A stretch of 64,000 nucleotides of DNA from Carya illinoinensis. Its lineage: Eukaryota > Streptophyta > Magnoliopsida > Fagales > Juglandaceae. A model generated the notes under the pieces. That model worked only from the letters and a program-made list of their open reading frames with translations, did no database searches and was not told the DNA's origin. The stretch spans positions 28,135,501-28,199,500 of the forward strand of contig NC_056767.1 in NCBI RefSeq assembly GCF_018687715.1. The letters are read 5' to 3'. A program made the translations under genes and the position numbers. Of the stretch, positions 33,705 through 45,187 are shown in pieces (within the stretch, counting starts at the first letter, position 1; every line of letters starts with the position of its first letter).

Positions 33705-35203
33705 ACACTGGTGCAACAGATCACATGATCAGTTCACCCTCATTCTATTGCTTTCCTCCTAAACAAATAAATATATCTGTCAATTTACCCAATGGACAAG
33801 TTATACCAGCAACACACATAGGAACAATTTGCATTTCTACCAATCTTTTCTTGCAAAATGTCTTATGTGTACCATCCTTTACCTTTAACCTTTTGTCTAT
33901 TTCTAAGCTAACCAAAGATTCTAATATTTCTTTGTCTTTCTTTCGTACTCATTGCCTTTTACAGGTCCAACCAATGAAGAAGATGATTGGGATTGCATTT
34001 GAGAAACAAGGCTTATATTACTTCAATTCTACCTCTGAAAATTCTAAAGCTAATCCACCTCATTTTTCTGCTACATCTCAAAAATCATTGGACTTATGGC
34101 ATTACAAATTAGGCCATGTATCTCTTTCTAGACTTTCTTCTCTTAAACATCTTGATTCTTCTATCTCTATGGATTGTCAAAATGTATGTGATATCTGTCC
34201 CTTAGCAAAGCAAAGAAAACTATCATTTCCTGTATCACATAGCAAATCTAATAAAATGTTTGATTTGATTCACTGTGACATATGGGGTCCTTTTGGAACC
34301 ATTTCTTATTTAGGTTATAAATACTTTTTAACAATTGTTGATGATTTTACACGTTGTAATTGGGTTTATATGCTTAAAACAAAATCTAAAGTTCCATTCC
34401 TACTTAAAGGTTTCTGCAAAATGATTAAAACACAGTTTGATGTTGCTGTCAAAATAATAAAATCAGACAATGGACCCGAGTTCCTACTAACAAATTTTTA
34501 TCATGAAAATGGAATTTTACACCAAAGAAGTTGTGTAAAAACCCCACAGCAAAATGGCCTAGTAGAAAGAAAACATCAACACTTGCTTAGTACAGCTAGG
34601 GCTTTAATGTTTCAAGCAAATATTCCATTATCCTTTTGGATTGACTGTGTTCTCACAGCAGCTCATATTATTAATAGGATCCCCACTCCTCTTCTCAAAA
34701 ACAAAACTCCCTATGAAATGCTCTTTAATAAAACACCAAAACTTACTCATCTAAAAATATTTGGTTGTCTTTGCTTTGCTTCAACACTTCAACATCACAG
34801 ACAAAAATTTGATCCTAGAGCTGTCAAGTGCATATTTCTTGGGTATCCCTCTGATATAAAAGGCTACAAAATAATGGATCTCCATACTAAGAAAGTTTTC
34901 ATCTCTAGAAATGTTATATTTCATGAAAAAATTCTTCCTTTTACAGCTATACCATCTGATCCTCAAAATCACACATTTCTATTTCCTCCATCAGAAAATT
35001 CATACAGTTATGATACTTTCCATAGTAATCCAGTTGCTAATCCACCTGTATTATCTACTTCACAGATAAATCATCCACATATTAATGATGACCATAATGA
35101 TGATCATCAAAATTCTTCTATACCTCAGAACAATCATATTTCAAACAATCCTCCACAACTCAGAAAATCCACTCGACTTAGGCAAGCACCTCATTTTCTG
35201 TAG
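33614..35203 (+). pseudogene. Copia-2 protease and integrase
   Basis: 529 aa in one frame. Aspartic protease WILDTGATDHMI (about 33696-33731). GAG-pre-integrase LWHYKLGHVSLSRLSSL. Integrase core with DLIHCDIWGPF (first Asp), IIKSDNGPEF (second Asp) and PQQNGLVERKHQHLL (Glu). Then the C-terminal IFGCLCFAS and YKIMDLHTKKVFISRNVIF. The domain looks complete, and TAG at 35201-35203 (CAG in relatives, FLQDYYC) ends it. Confidence 0.92.
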
Positions 35204-36383
35204 GATTATTATTGTAGTCAAGTTTCTTCAAATGCAACTCCTTCAATTTCTTCTACTGATGGTTCGAAACAAGGTAATTTCTACTCTATCTCTCCTTTTG
35301 TTTCTGCAAATAGACTTTCATCATCTCATAAAGCCTTCCTTGCTTCTATCACAACTTCATTAGAGTCCAAAACATATAAACAGGCTGCTCAATTTCCAGA
35401 ATGGCAAAAAGCTATGCAAAATGAACTTAATGCTTTAGAATTAAAAAAAAACATGGGAGCTTGTTACTTTACCTAAACATAAACAGACCATTGGTTGTAA
35501 ATGGATGTTTAGAATCAAATACAAAATTGATGGAACTATAGAGAGACATAAGGCAAGATTAGTGGCAAAAGGTTACACTCAACAAGAAGGTCTAGATTTC
35601 TTTGACACTTTCTCACCTGTTGCTAAGATTACTTCTATTAGACTTCTACTTGTTGTTGTTGCAATTAAGAATTGGCATATTCATCAGTTAGATGTGAACA
35701 ATGCGTTTTTACATGGTGAACTACATGAAGAGGTCTACATGGATTTGCCTCCTGGTCTGCCAAATCAGAACAACAAAGTTTGTAAACTTTTAAAAAGTCT
35801 TTATGGTCTTAAACAAGCCTCTAGACAGTGGTTTGAAAAACTGTCTAACTCTCTCATCAGCTATGGCTTCTCTCAAGATAAATCTGATTGTTCATTATTC
35901 ATCAAAAAGCCAGCAACATCATTTATGGCATTGATAGTGTATGTTGATGATGTATTGTTAGCTAGTGATAGCTTACAAGATATTGAACTATTGAAGAAGT
36001 TTCTGGATGAACAGTTTACAATCAAAGACTTGGGGCCATTAAAATATTTTTTTGGACTAGAGGTAGCAAGATCTCACACTGGGATCTCTCTTTGCCAACG
36101 AAAATATACACTGGACATTCTACAAGATACTAGCCTCATTGGTTCCAAAACTGCAGCATTTCCTATGGAATCCAATCTCAAACTGGCTATTGATGATTCA
36201 GAACCATATGAAGATCCATCATCTTATAGAAAACTGGTTGACAAATTGTTATACTTAATAATTACCAGACCATATATTGCATATTCTATCCAAGTTTTGA
36301 GCCAATTTCTAGCTAAACCGACAGTCAATCATCACAAAGCAACAATAAGGGTACTTAGATACTTAAAGGCCACACCTGGATAG
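35204..36383 (+). pseudogene. Copia-2 reverse transcriptase
   Basis: A decayed lead-in (35204-35504) has a frameshift near 35443. The frame 35505-36383 then reads KARLVAKGYTQQEGLDFFDT, HQLDVNNAFLHGEL, SLYGLKQASRQWF and the active site YVDDVLLAS, with the copia signature order complete. It ends at TAG 36380-36382 in ATPG-stop-GLLFSS, where relatives have Gln. Confidence 0.92.
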
Positions 36384-36890
36384 GGTTTACTCTTCTCTTC
36401 ATCTTCAGAACTTCAGTTGAAAGCCTTCTCAGACAGTGACCGGGCAGGCTGCATTGATACTAGGAAAAGCATAACAGGTTTTGCAGTGTTCTTGGGAAAC
36501 TCTTTGGTCTCATGGAAGTCTAAAAAGCAAGCCACTATTAGTCGATCCTCTGCTGAAGCTGAGTACAGGGCTCTTGCAACTACAACTTGTGAAATATAGT
36601 GGTTACTCCATGCACTACAAGACTTACAGATTGACCACTCTCAACCAACCCTCTTATATACAAAAAACAAATCTGCTATGTCCATTGCCACAAACCCAGT
36701 ACAACATGAAAGAACCAAACACATACAAATTGATTGCCATTTAGTTCGAGAGAAGCTGCAGGAAAGGCTCATCAAGTTGTTCTATATTCCCTCTCGGCTA
36801 CAATTGGCAGACATTTTCACAAAGCCACTTGGATCATTGCCTTTTCACCATACTCTTCGCAAGATGAACATTATTAACATTCATGTTTAT
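36384..36890 (+). pseudogene. Copia-2 RNase H
   Basis: [19 protein letters not shown] (relatives have DSDWAGC, so Trp is Arg), [20 protein letters not shown] with the catalytic Glu region, then TAG at 36597-36599 and the C-terminal end in another frame (YIPSRLQLADIFTKPLG). Confidence 0.9.
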
Positions 36891-36902
36891 CTTGAGGGGG
36901 GG
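36891..36902 (+). other. Copia-2 polypurine tract
   Basis: GAGGGGGGG run ending directly before the 3' LTR. Plus-strand primer site. Confidence 0.8.
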
Positions 36903-37122
36903 TGTTGGAGTATTGCATCACATATTGATAATATGGAGTTAAAATCCAAGGTAGAAAAGGCTAAAATAGTCAATACAATATAGTTAGTTAAATCTGTTAT
37001 TTTGCTATAAATAGAGTACCATAGCAGACTTGTAAAATACTTCTTTTCATTAATACAATTCAGAATTCTCTTCTTTTTCTCTATTTTTCAAGTTCCTCCC
37101 TCACTTGATCGAGTTCTTATCA
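36903..37122 (+). repeat. Copia-2 3' LTR
   Basis: 220 bp, same strand as OSC copy 2. Its TATAAATA (37006-37013) lies about 300 bases upstream of the copy 2 leader exon and could drive read-through transcription. Confidence 0.93.
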
Positions 37123-37127
37123 CGGCG

Positions 37128-37302
37128 CCCGCAGGGGGGGGGAGTTGCGGGGGTGGAGAATTAGAGAAGAAAAAAGTTTTGCAAATTATTTAGGTCAACT
37201 CTCGGATCGATGAAATTAAAATACAAAACCAAAGCATATTAAGATAAATATTGTTTTCATCCTCGTACATATATATCTATATATGCATGGTGGGATCCAA
37301 GA
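37128..37302 (+). promoter_or_regulatory. Presumed OSC copy 2 promoter region, TATA-like at 37269-37284
   Basis: 175 bases between the Copia-2 target site and the copy 2 leader exon. A G-run at 37133-37150 and ATATATATCTATATAT, about 20-35 bases before the leader exon, are the only promoter-like signs. The real upstream promoter has been pushed beyond Copia-2. Confidence 0.35.
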
Positions 37303-37380
37303 CCTGTTGTATTGCTTCCCAACAACTACTGTTCTTACTCTACACAATTCAGCCTAGCTCTTGCTACTGATCTCATCGAG
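37303..37380 (+). other. OSC copy 2, 5'UTR exon
   Basis: It aligns to 10181-10258 and is followed by GTATGAAAC. Confidence 0.7.
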
Positions 37381-37779
37381 GTATGAAACACAATATATTT
37401 TCCTCCCTGACTCCCATTACTTGTTCCTAGTCTTTTATTTGCTCCTTGTGATCACTCTCCATTTTTTATGCCAAAATTAAATCACCCTCATTTCATTCTA
37501 CTGAACCGACATTGTGTTAGAAATGATATTTACTGATCTCTCACATTAAATATCCTTTCCAATCGATGATTAATTGATATCATAAAACAAAGAATATGTT
37601 CTAATTAGTAGGGCAAATTTCTAGTGAAAACTGCACTTTTTTTCTTTTTATTTTATTTTATTTTATTATTTTATGAAGAGCCGGTAGCCACCCACATAGC
37701 AGCCCCATCCCAAGTTTATTGAAAAAGTCTCACTTGTGGAGGAGGAATACCATAAATAATCTCAAACAAGAACAAAAAA

Positions 37780-38796
37780 TTACTTCTCTCTAAGAAAAGC
37801 CATCCCCAACCGATCCATACGGATCAAACCTCTCAATCGTGTGTTCTCAACTCCCCAGCCAAAAAAATCAGAATTTACACCATGTGTTCCTTCCTTTGCC
37901 AAAAAATCAGCTACCATATTTGCTTCCCGAAAAATGTGCCTAAACCTTGCATTAATCTCCATAGCAATCTCCTTTATCTCCTCCCAAAAATCTCAAATAA
38001 ACCAAAGTCGACAAATTCCGGAGGCGAGCCAATTCATAACCACCGAGGAATTTGATTCTACTAGAACATTCTGAAAGCGTAACTATTTACAAAGATGGAG
38101 CCCATCTAGTAAAGCACGACATTCGGCAACCGTATTAGTAGCATTCCCGTAACAATGTGCAAACCCAGCAATACATCTCCCATTTGAATCCCGGATCACA
38201 CCACCACCCCCTGCCTCTCCTGAATTTGTACAAGCACCACCATCAACATTTAATTTTACCATTCCCGCATGTGGCACTTCCCATTTAACATAATTAACTT
38301 TTTTCTTATGCGTTGGAAGTATCGGTAAATTCAAGCTTTTCATTACCACGCTGTCTCCCTTTTTTATTTGCTGAAATTTTCACAGAGAACAAGAAGCATC
38401 TTTAAGAAGACATTTTACATGTTGAATCATATCTTCTATTTTGAAAATAACTCCTTCCATTCTCGTTGAACATCTAGCCTTCCATAAAGACCAAGAAATC
38501 AGAATTGGAAGTGCACCCCATATCCATCTTGCTTGTGTTCTGTTTGTTGCTCTATGCCACCAATATATCATCATTCCCTTCCAATTTCTAATCTATGGTA
38601 ACTGAATTTGGCAGATATTTGCAAAATACCTCCAAACCATTTGAGCACTCGGCCCCTCACACAATAAGTGTTGCAGTGACTCAACACCCGGCAATACACA
38701 GCAATGACATTTAGATGCAAGTGGGATATCCAAACACTGAACGATATCATCTATCGCCACAGCCCCTCTTTTCACTCTCCAGTAGAAAAAAGACAT
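37780..38796 (-). pseudogene. LINE-C ORF2: zf-RVT and RNase H tail
   Basis: 38796-38593 is the zf-RVT (SFFYWRVKRGAVAIDD, KCHCCVLPGVESLQHLLC). 38349-38083 is RNase H (LNVDGGACTNSGEAGGGG, AECRALLDGLHLC). 37962-37780 is its end (FREANMVADFLAKEG). Same layout as LINE-A. Confidence 0.85.
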
Positions 38797-38832
38797 TTTC
38801 TTAGGGATATTGGCTTGCCATAACCACTTTTT

Positions 38833-40955
38833 CTAGTCACAAGATTGTCCCATTTGCCTAGAAATCTCCCAGTCAGATTTTGTTGTGAAATTACCCTCCA
38901 ACGAATGCTTCCAAATAAACACATCTGGTTTATTAGTCTTTAGCCTCACGCCAGCTTCATTAATCTGCTGCAGCACCTCAGGCGGAACCAAATCACAAAT
39001 AATCTCATTTTTCAAACCCCTATCATCCATCACTTCAGCAATCGAAAGGCCACTATCACCTATCACTGGGCAAAAATTTTGCAAAGGACGACACCCAACC
39101 CAATTACCCATCCAAAAATTTGAATTCCCATTTCCAAACCATCCATTTAGAATTCTGTAGTACTCTCGACATTAACTTAGAAATACCCTTCCAAAACCGT
39201 GATCCCTTTTGCAACTGAATTGCCTTGTAAACATGTTCTCGCCCAAGATATTTTTTCTTGAAAAAATCCGCCCAAATAGAACATCCCTTAAGCAACTTCC
39301 AAGCAAACTTCATAAAGAGAGAATCCTGCACCTCCATCAAGTCTCAAACACCAAGACCCCCCTCCTCCACAGGCTTACAAATCAAGCTCCAAGAAACCCA
39401 CTTGTGCTTTCTAGACTCCATCGAGGATCCCCAAAGGAAGTCCGAAAAAATTCTTTTAATCATTACAAACACCGCTTTAGGCATTTTCAACACCGAAAGC
39501 ATATGAATCGGCATGCTATTCAACACATGTCTTAGAAGAAGGATCTTCCCCCCAAAAGATAATATCTTACTTTTCCACCTCGCCAGTTTTTTCTGTACCC
39601 TAGCCAAAAACCCATCAAATCATTTTATTTTTAACCGACCCACATACGAAGGAATTCTTAGGTACCCACACGGCCAAACTCCCTCTTCATACCCAGATAT
39701 CAATTTGAGATCCCTCTTTCGTTTCACACCAATAGAGGAGGAAAATTAAATAGTAGATTTACTTGGATTGATCAACTGGCCAGACATCTCCTCATAAGGA
39801 TGCAAAGTTGACATTAGCCTCCTGATAGAACCCTTGTCGCCATTGGCAAAGATCAAAATATCATCCGCATACAACAAATGCGATATGAGAGTACCGCCAC
39901 TCGGGTGATAGCATTTGATACGACCCAATCTGAATTGTTGGTGCAACACGTGCGAGAGAATTTCCTAAGACAAGATAAATAAATAAGATGATAAATGATC
40001 ACAATGCCGAATTCCACGCAATTCCTAAAAAAAAACTTTAGAACAACCATTCAACATTACCGAATAAAAAGGGGAAGAGATAGCATTATAAACTAGATTC
40101 CTCCAATCCTCGGAAAAACCCAACCAACATAACACTTCCATAAGGAATTTCCAATTCACACCATCGTATGCCTTTGCCATATCAATCTTCAACATCACAT
40201 TACCACCTCGGACCTTTCAATTTATTCCTTGCACCAACTCCTGAGCCAAAGCCATATTATCAAAGATGCTACGACCTGGAATAAACGCTGCTTGTTCCTT
40301 AGAGATAATTCTTTCAAGCACCGGGGCCAATCGACCAACCATAATCTTTGTCATAATTTTATATACCACCGAACAAAGGCTAATTGGCCTAAACTGTCCA
40401 AACCCCACAGGTTCTTCCACCTTAGGAATCAAAGCCAAATTTGTCACCTCGAAGAAAGTAGAGAAAGGTTGCCCCGCAAAAAAAATCTTTTGCCATCTCT
40501 ACAAGATCCTCTTTCACAATATCCCAAGCCAAATAAAAGAAAGAAGCTGAAAAGCCATCCAGGCCAGGATTGCCTACTATAGGAATAGACTGGAGGGCAG
40601 CCTGCACTTCTTCAACAGACAACGATCTACATAAATCTGCATTCTCCTTTGTAGTTACGACCAGAAGAAGCAGGTCCATATCTGGAAAATCTGTATATCA
40701 CCTAGAGCACGTAAATGTCCTCTGAAAAAAAAAATTCACTGCCTCCATATGAATATGCTCAACCGAATCAAGCACTCTACCGTCCTCCAGCACCATTTTC
40801 TCTACTTTATTTTTCGAATTCTTCACTCTCAACACAACATGGAAAAAATTCGAATTAGAATCACCTTCCGTTGGCCATTTAATCATTGACTTTTGACAAG
40901 CCAAAATTTCCTCCCGATGAATCCACTGCAGGTGTGAATGTTTAACATCAAACAA
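38833..40955 (-). pseudogene. LINE-C ORF2: reverse transcriptase, YADD intact
   Basis: Pieces in order: 40955-40698, 40679-40422 (SIPIVGNPGLDGFSASFF), 40447-40217 (FGQFRPISLC, AAFIPGRSIFDNMALAQ), a decayed palm, 39949-39746 (LLYADDILIFANG, where LINE-A has YMND), 39607-39344 (VQKKLARWKSKILSFGGKILLL), 39340-39104 and 39111-38833. Frameshifts separate them. Confidence 0.85.
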
Positions 40956-40967
40956 CTCGTTTTCAGC

Positions 40968-41921
40968 CTAGACAGAATACGTCCTTACCACCTCCTCTTC
41001 CAACAAAAGAACACGATCTCCTAGCTTCTGAATTTCCACCTCAACACAGCCAAAAACTTCTTTATTCCATCTCAGCAACTCACCTTTTAGACATTTAAGT
41101 TTTTTACTAATCCGCACCATAGCACTTCCCTCCACACTACCCTCCCAACACCTCCTCACCAATGGAAGAAAGCCATCATGAGAACCCCACATTCGAAGGA
41201 ACCAAAAAGGCTTCGCAATATGCTCTCTTTTACTGCAAAAATGAATCAACATAGACTAGTGATTGGATGAAGTACAAGGAAGATAGCTAGAACTTGCCCC
41301 CTCAAATCCATTAAGAAAATGCAAATTCAACCAAATTCACCAAAATTTGATCTAGTCTAGCCCAAATTCGCCTCCCACCAAGAAGTTCGTTACACCACGA
41401 CAAACGATTCCCGTTGAAAGGGAGATCAAGCAGCGCACAATCATGAATACATTGATTAAAGTCAGCCTTAGCCCAAGGAGCCTGAAACACCCCCTACTTT
41501 TTCGCTATCATTACGAATAATATTAAAATCCCCCCCAACCAACCACGGCAACCCCTGAGGATTTTACATCCAGAGATACTCCCATAGTTCAATCCTTTTT
41601 TCACAGAAGCAACTGGCATACACAAACGAAGCAAATACACGTCTCGAACCAAAAGAGAACCACCCTAAAATGGCTTGATCAAAAATAGAAGATAGCTCAA
41701 ACTCCACTTCATCCTCCCAAAACAACCAAATTCCCCCCCCCCCCAAACATCTGAGTTATTAACAAAGGACGGTAACCGCATCCATCTTGCCCACCGGCTA
41801 CATTTATTAGCAATAAGGAAAGGTTCTAAAATAGCCACCACCAACGGACAGCTTTTATTCAAGATATGCCGAAGCCTAAATTTTGATGAAATAATACCCA
41901 TAACCATATCAAAATAGACAT
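40968..41921 (-). pseudogene. LINE-C ORF2: endonuclease domain (decayed)
   Basis: ORF2 starts at ATG 41921 (MSILIW, as in LINE-A). Fragments in shifting frames match the endonuclease of LINE-A: FELSSIFDQAILGWFSFGS, FASFVYASCFCEKRIELWEY, and in 41252-40968 the region after the active site (FWFLRMWGSHDGFLPLV). Several stops. Confidence 0.75.
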
Positions 41922-41926
41922 AAAAA

Positions 41927-43432
41927 TCAAATTAATTTTTTGGAGCGAGTACGACGTTCCAGAACAACTATAGATTTCTCTTTCCTCACCCCCTTCACCT
42001 TCTTCAACGAAACATTCATATCTAGGTAAGAATCAAAAATTTTAGCAGCCAACTCATTTAACTCACCTTCTTGTTCCCCATCAGAAACTGCCCGAGAAGG
42101 AGCAACCACGTCCCTCATATCAGAATCTACAAAAAATCTTCTCTGGCCAATCCACCAAGCTCAAACTCCAAAGTCTCATCCAACATCCATAGCATACTCC
42201 TAGAACCAAAAGCAGCCATACTCTATTCCATTTATGAACTGGACGAATCATCTTCAACCATATCACTCCATTTGCCCGGACTAGTATCATGATTATACAC
42301 CAGCAAAACAATCTCCAGTAGGCCATCTTGTGCCAAATCTTGTCTACACAGTTCCAACTTATTGTTTGAAGTGCACGGAACATAGGTATTTACCCCTGGA
42401 AATTCCTACACTGACCCACCTAGCTCTTTCTCACAAAGTTCATCCTCACAATGATCATGAACCACACCCGATTGTGAAATAAATAAAAGAGACTCAACAT
42501 CCCCAACTCCCTCTTTTTGTCGTGCATGAATCTTCTCCAAAATCACCGAACGACGAGACCTTGATGCCTCTCCCCTTTTGGTCTGCGCTGTCAACATATC
42601 ATCCTTCCTCATTGTATTTGTAACCTCCTTCTAGGCCAATTTTCCAGATTTTTTATTTCCCCCACCGGCCAAAACATCTTTTTTCTACTTCAACTCACGG
42701 CCACTCTTACACTTAGATTCTTGGTGCCCCTATCTCTGACATGAACCACAATAGCTAGGTACCGCCTCATAATAAACCTCTTGAAAATGACTAGACCTAC
42801 CATGAGGAGGACCCAACCAGAACGAATGCCTCAAAGGACAAGAAATATCCAGTTCAACACAGATTCGAGCCATCTCAGGCCGTGTGACACAAGCCGTAGC
42901 ATTGTCCCTCTTCAAGAATTTCCCAAAACCATCTCCAATACTTCGTAAAATCGATTCTTGAAAATAATTTGGAGGAAGGCCAGGCAACGTCATCCACACT
43001 GGGACCTGAGGTGAATCCTCCTCTTCAATAAAATCTGGAGTCCAATGAAAAACCCGGAACAACACACCAAGGATTTCAGAGTTCCCTCTCGCCATTATTG
43101 AAATAAAATCCTCTTCCTGAACCATCCTCACCAAAATATTACGTGGATTTCGCAATTGACCAATCACCGGTATTGTTTTCAACCCCCAACGACTTTGGAT
43201 AAATCCCCTAATTTGATCAAGTGAAGGCCTTCTCTGTAGAAATTTTAAAACCACCGAGAACCAAAACGGTTCCGACGACAGTTGCACCTCCACTTTGGAA
43301 TAAACAAAGAACATCTCACCATCTTAAAACTTCGGATCTCTATGTGGGATTGGAACGTGAGGAAGCATATGAGGGTTTGAACCCACCATTTTCGCAAATC
43401 GACGTCCTATATTCTTCATCACAGCCTTCTCA
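41927..43432 (-). pseudogene. LINE-C ORF1 remnant (DUF4283 and CCHC)
   Basis: The open part 43314-42730 has the DUF4283 fold signature (EPFWFSVVLKFLQRRPS, ILVRMVQEEDFISIMARG, PVWMTLPGLPPNYFQESIL, RICVELDISCPL) and then YCGSCQ, a stop, GHQESKC, a disrupted zf-CCHC_4. Downstream, short basic and acidic frames (42612-42406, 42118-41927) carry the C-terminal part, shared with the start of LINE-A. ORF1 would bind element RNA. Confidence 0.8.
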
Positions 43433-43698
43433 TCTGTAGAAGCCAAACGTCCCTATGCCAGATTTGCGTAAATCTCCCATTCCTTCCCACAGCTAGCCGG
43501 TGACAACAGAGGGCCTGCGCCCAGCACCATGCATGAGAGCCCTAGATTTCCTCAAAGTTGAGAGAAAAAACCCCAAGCGCCACGTCACTTGCATTCCTAG
43601 GACGTCAAAATCTCTAGTGAAAACTGCACTTAGAACATTGAAACTATCACCTATTTAATTATTCTTGCGTGTGTATGTGTGGTTGTGGCAAATTGAGG

Positions 43699-43897
43699 AT
43701 GTGGAAGCTGAAGATAGCTGACGAAGGTCCAGGCCGGGCTGGTCACAATAAACAATTTCATTGGGCGGGAACATTGGGAATTTGACCTTGATGTTGGCAC
43801 TCTCGAAGAACGTGCTGAAATTGAAAGGGTTGGTGAGGAGTACAAGAAAAATCTGTTTAAGAAGAAACAAAGTTATGATCTTTTGATGAGGATGCAG
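43699..43897 (+). pseudogene. OSC copy 2 exon 1
   Basis: ATG 43699, MWKLKIADEGPG. It then carries four more bases than copy 1 before TTTCATTGGGCGGGA, a frameshift. It ends LLMRMQ, followed by AT instead of GT. Confidence 0.88.
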
Positions 43898-44124
43898 ATT
43901 TATCTCTCTTTCGTCTTAATCGTTCTCATGTAGTCTCTATATCAATACCATATTGTAGTCTCTGTCACAATATGATCCTATATTAATAAAAAACCCAAAT
44001 GCATTACTAATTATTTTTTTTACTTCAAAAGAACGTTGGAATCATATGATATTTGTGCACTTTGGATGGAATTTTGAAAAGTTCAATTGCAATAGAGTTA
44101 ATTTTTACATGAACTCACGTACAG

Positions 44125-44313
44125 CTTAGAAAGGAGAATCGAAGTGGGCCAATTCCACCACCATTGAAATTGCAAGAAACTGAAGAAATAACAGATGAAA
44201 CAATGACATCGACACTCATAAGTGCACTAAGTTCCCTTTCGTCCCTTCAGGCACATGATGGCCACTGGCCTGCTAAATTCGCTAGCTCCTTGTTTTACAT
44301 TCTACCCAACTTG
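44125..44313 (+). pseudogene. OSC copy 2 exon 2
   Basis: LRKENRSGPIPPPLK to QAHDGHWPA, open, with donor GTACGT intact. Confidence 0.88.
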
Positions 44314-44486
44314 GTACGTTCATTCTCTAACCCTTAATTTTAATACAAGGTTGGTTAATTTAATCTTTGTTTTATTTTTTTCCCTTTTTCCCTAGGTAAT
44401 TAAATATATAATTTGCATAAACATAATTTCTTAACTAAGACATTTTCTTAATTTAATTTGATATTGTTATTACCACATCTGTGCAG

Positions 44487-44576
44487 GTAATGGCATTGTA
44501 TATTATGGGGGATCTAAGTCGTATTTCATCATTAAATCACAGGATATAAATTATTCAATACTTGTGTAATCTTTAG
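44487..44576 (+). pseudogene. OSC copy 2 exon 3 with two stops
   Basis: VMALYIMGDLSRISSLNHRI, then TAA, IIQYLCNL and TAG. Confidence 0.88.
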
Positions 44577-44615
44577 GTTTCTGTTTAACTTTACTTCTAT
44601 TCTGCCAACAAAAAT

Positions 44616-44792
44616 TTAGCTGGTCATAGCACAATGTTTGGCTCAGGTTTGAACCATGCATATTGCCTAGAGAATACTTGGAGAGGGGCTTGAAGATGGT
44701 GAAGATAGGGCCATGGCTAGTGCTCGAAAATGGATCCTTATCAAGGTGGTTTAGTGGCGGAGTTGCCTTCATGGGGAAAGTTTTGGGTCTCG
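44616..44792 (+). pseudogene. OSC copy 2 exon 4, 5' end deleted
   Basis: It begins at [14 protein letters not shown]. The QW motif NEDGGWGFH and the acceptor are lost, and small indels then shift the frame, to SWGKFWVS in the last frame. Confidence 0.85.
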
Positions 44793-45182
44793 GTATGAAC
44801 GTAGTTTGTTTGAAGTTGCCAATATATATATAACTCTATTTATTAAATCAGATATGTTAGTAACTAGGAAATCATTATTAGTTTTTCATGAATTATGGTC
44901 TTATCTCACGTAGACACATGAAATTAAAGCAATTATGGAAAGGAAAGAAATTATTAGAGTGAAAACAAAAATTAGCCAAAAATATATGGAGTACTCCACA
45001 TGGAAGGGATAAGATGTTAAATGATTGAAAAACTGTTTTTTAATGTTTCACTTGTCTGCTAATAATTTAATGTTACATCCAAAAAATATTGAGACGATGG
45101 TTAAAAGTATAATAAATAGCATGCAATTGAAAAAAGTTAATCTGCATGTTGTTCTTTAATGATTATGCATATCTTAATTTCA
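44793..45182 (+). other. OSC copy 2 intron 4
   Basis: AT-rich and partly alignable to intron 4 of copy 1. No start of exon 5 seen. Confidence 0.5.
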
Positions 45183-45187
45183 GAGTT

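Larger units (their letters stand above)
32152..37122 (+). mobile_element. Copia-2: complete Ty1/copia retrotransposon with 220-bp LTRs
   Basis: TG...CA LTRs (32152-32371, 36903-37122) differ at about 4 of 220 positions by eye, so a recent insertion. Then come primer site, gag, protease, integrase, reverse transcriptase, RNase H and purine tract in copia order. The 4,971-bp length is complete, but the polyprotein frame is broken about seven times, so it is full-length in structure and defective in coding. Confidence 0.95.
32147..37127. repeat. 5-bp target-site duplication CGGCG of Copia-2
   Basis: CGGCG at 32147-32151 and 37123-37127. Confidence 0.88.
37639..43612 (-). mobile_element. LINE-C: near full-length L1-type retrotransposon (6.0 kb) in the copy 2 leader intron
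   Basis: The identical 19-bp duplication marks a rather young insertion. On the minus strand: 5'UTR, ORF1 (DUF4283, CCHC), ORF2 (endonuclease, reverse transcriptase, zf-RVT, RNase H), a 3' end like LINE-A and a degenerate A/T tail (37639-37675). Same family as LINE-A, in opposite orientation, and with the extra 5' third that LINE-A lacks. Confidence 0.93.
37620..43631. repeat. 19-bp target-site duplication flanking LINE-C
   Basis: TCTAGTGAAAACTGCACTT at 37620-37638 and 43613-43631, identical. Copy 1 has one uninterrupted version (GTAGTGAAAACGGCACTT near 11631). Confidence 0.93.
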
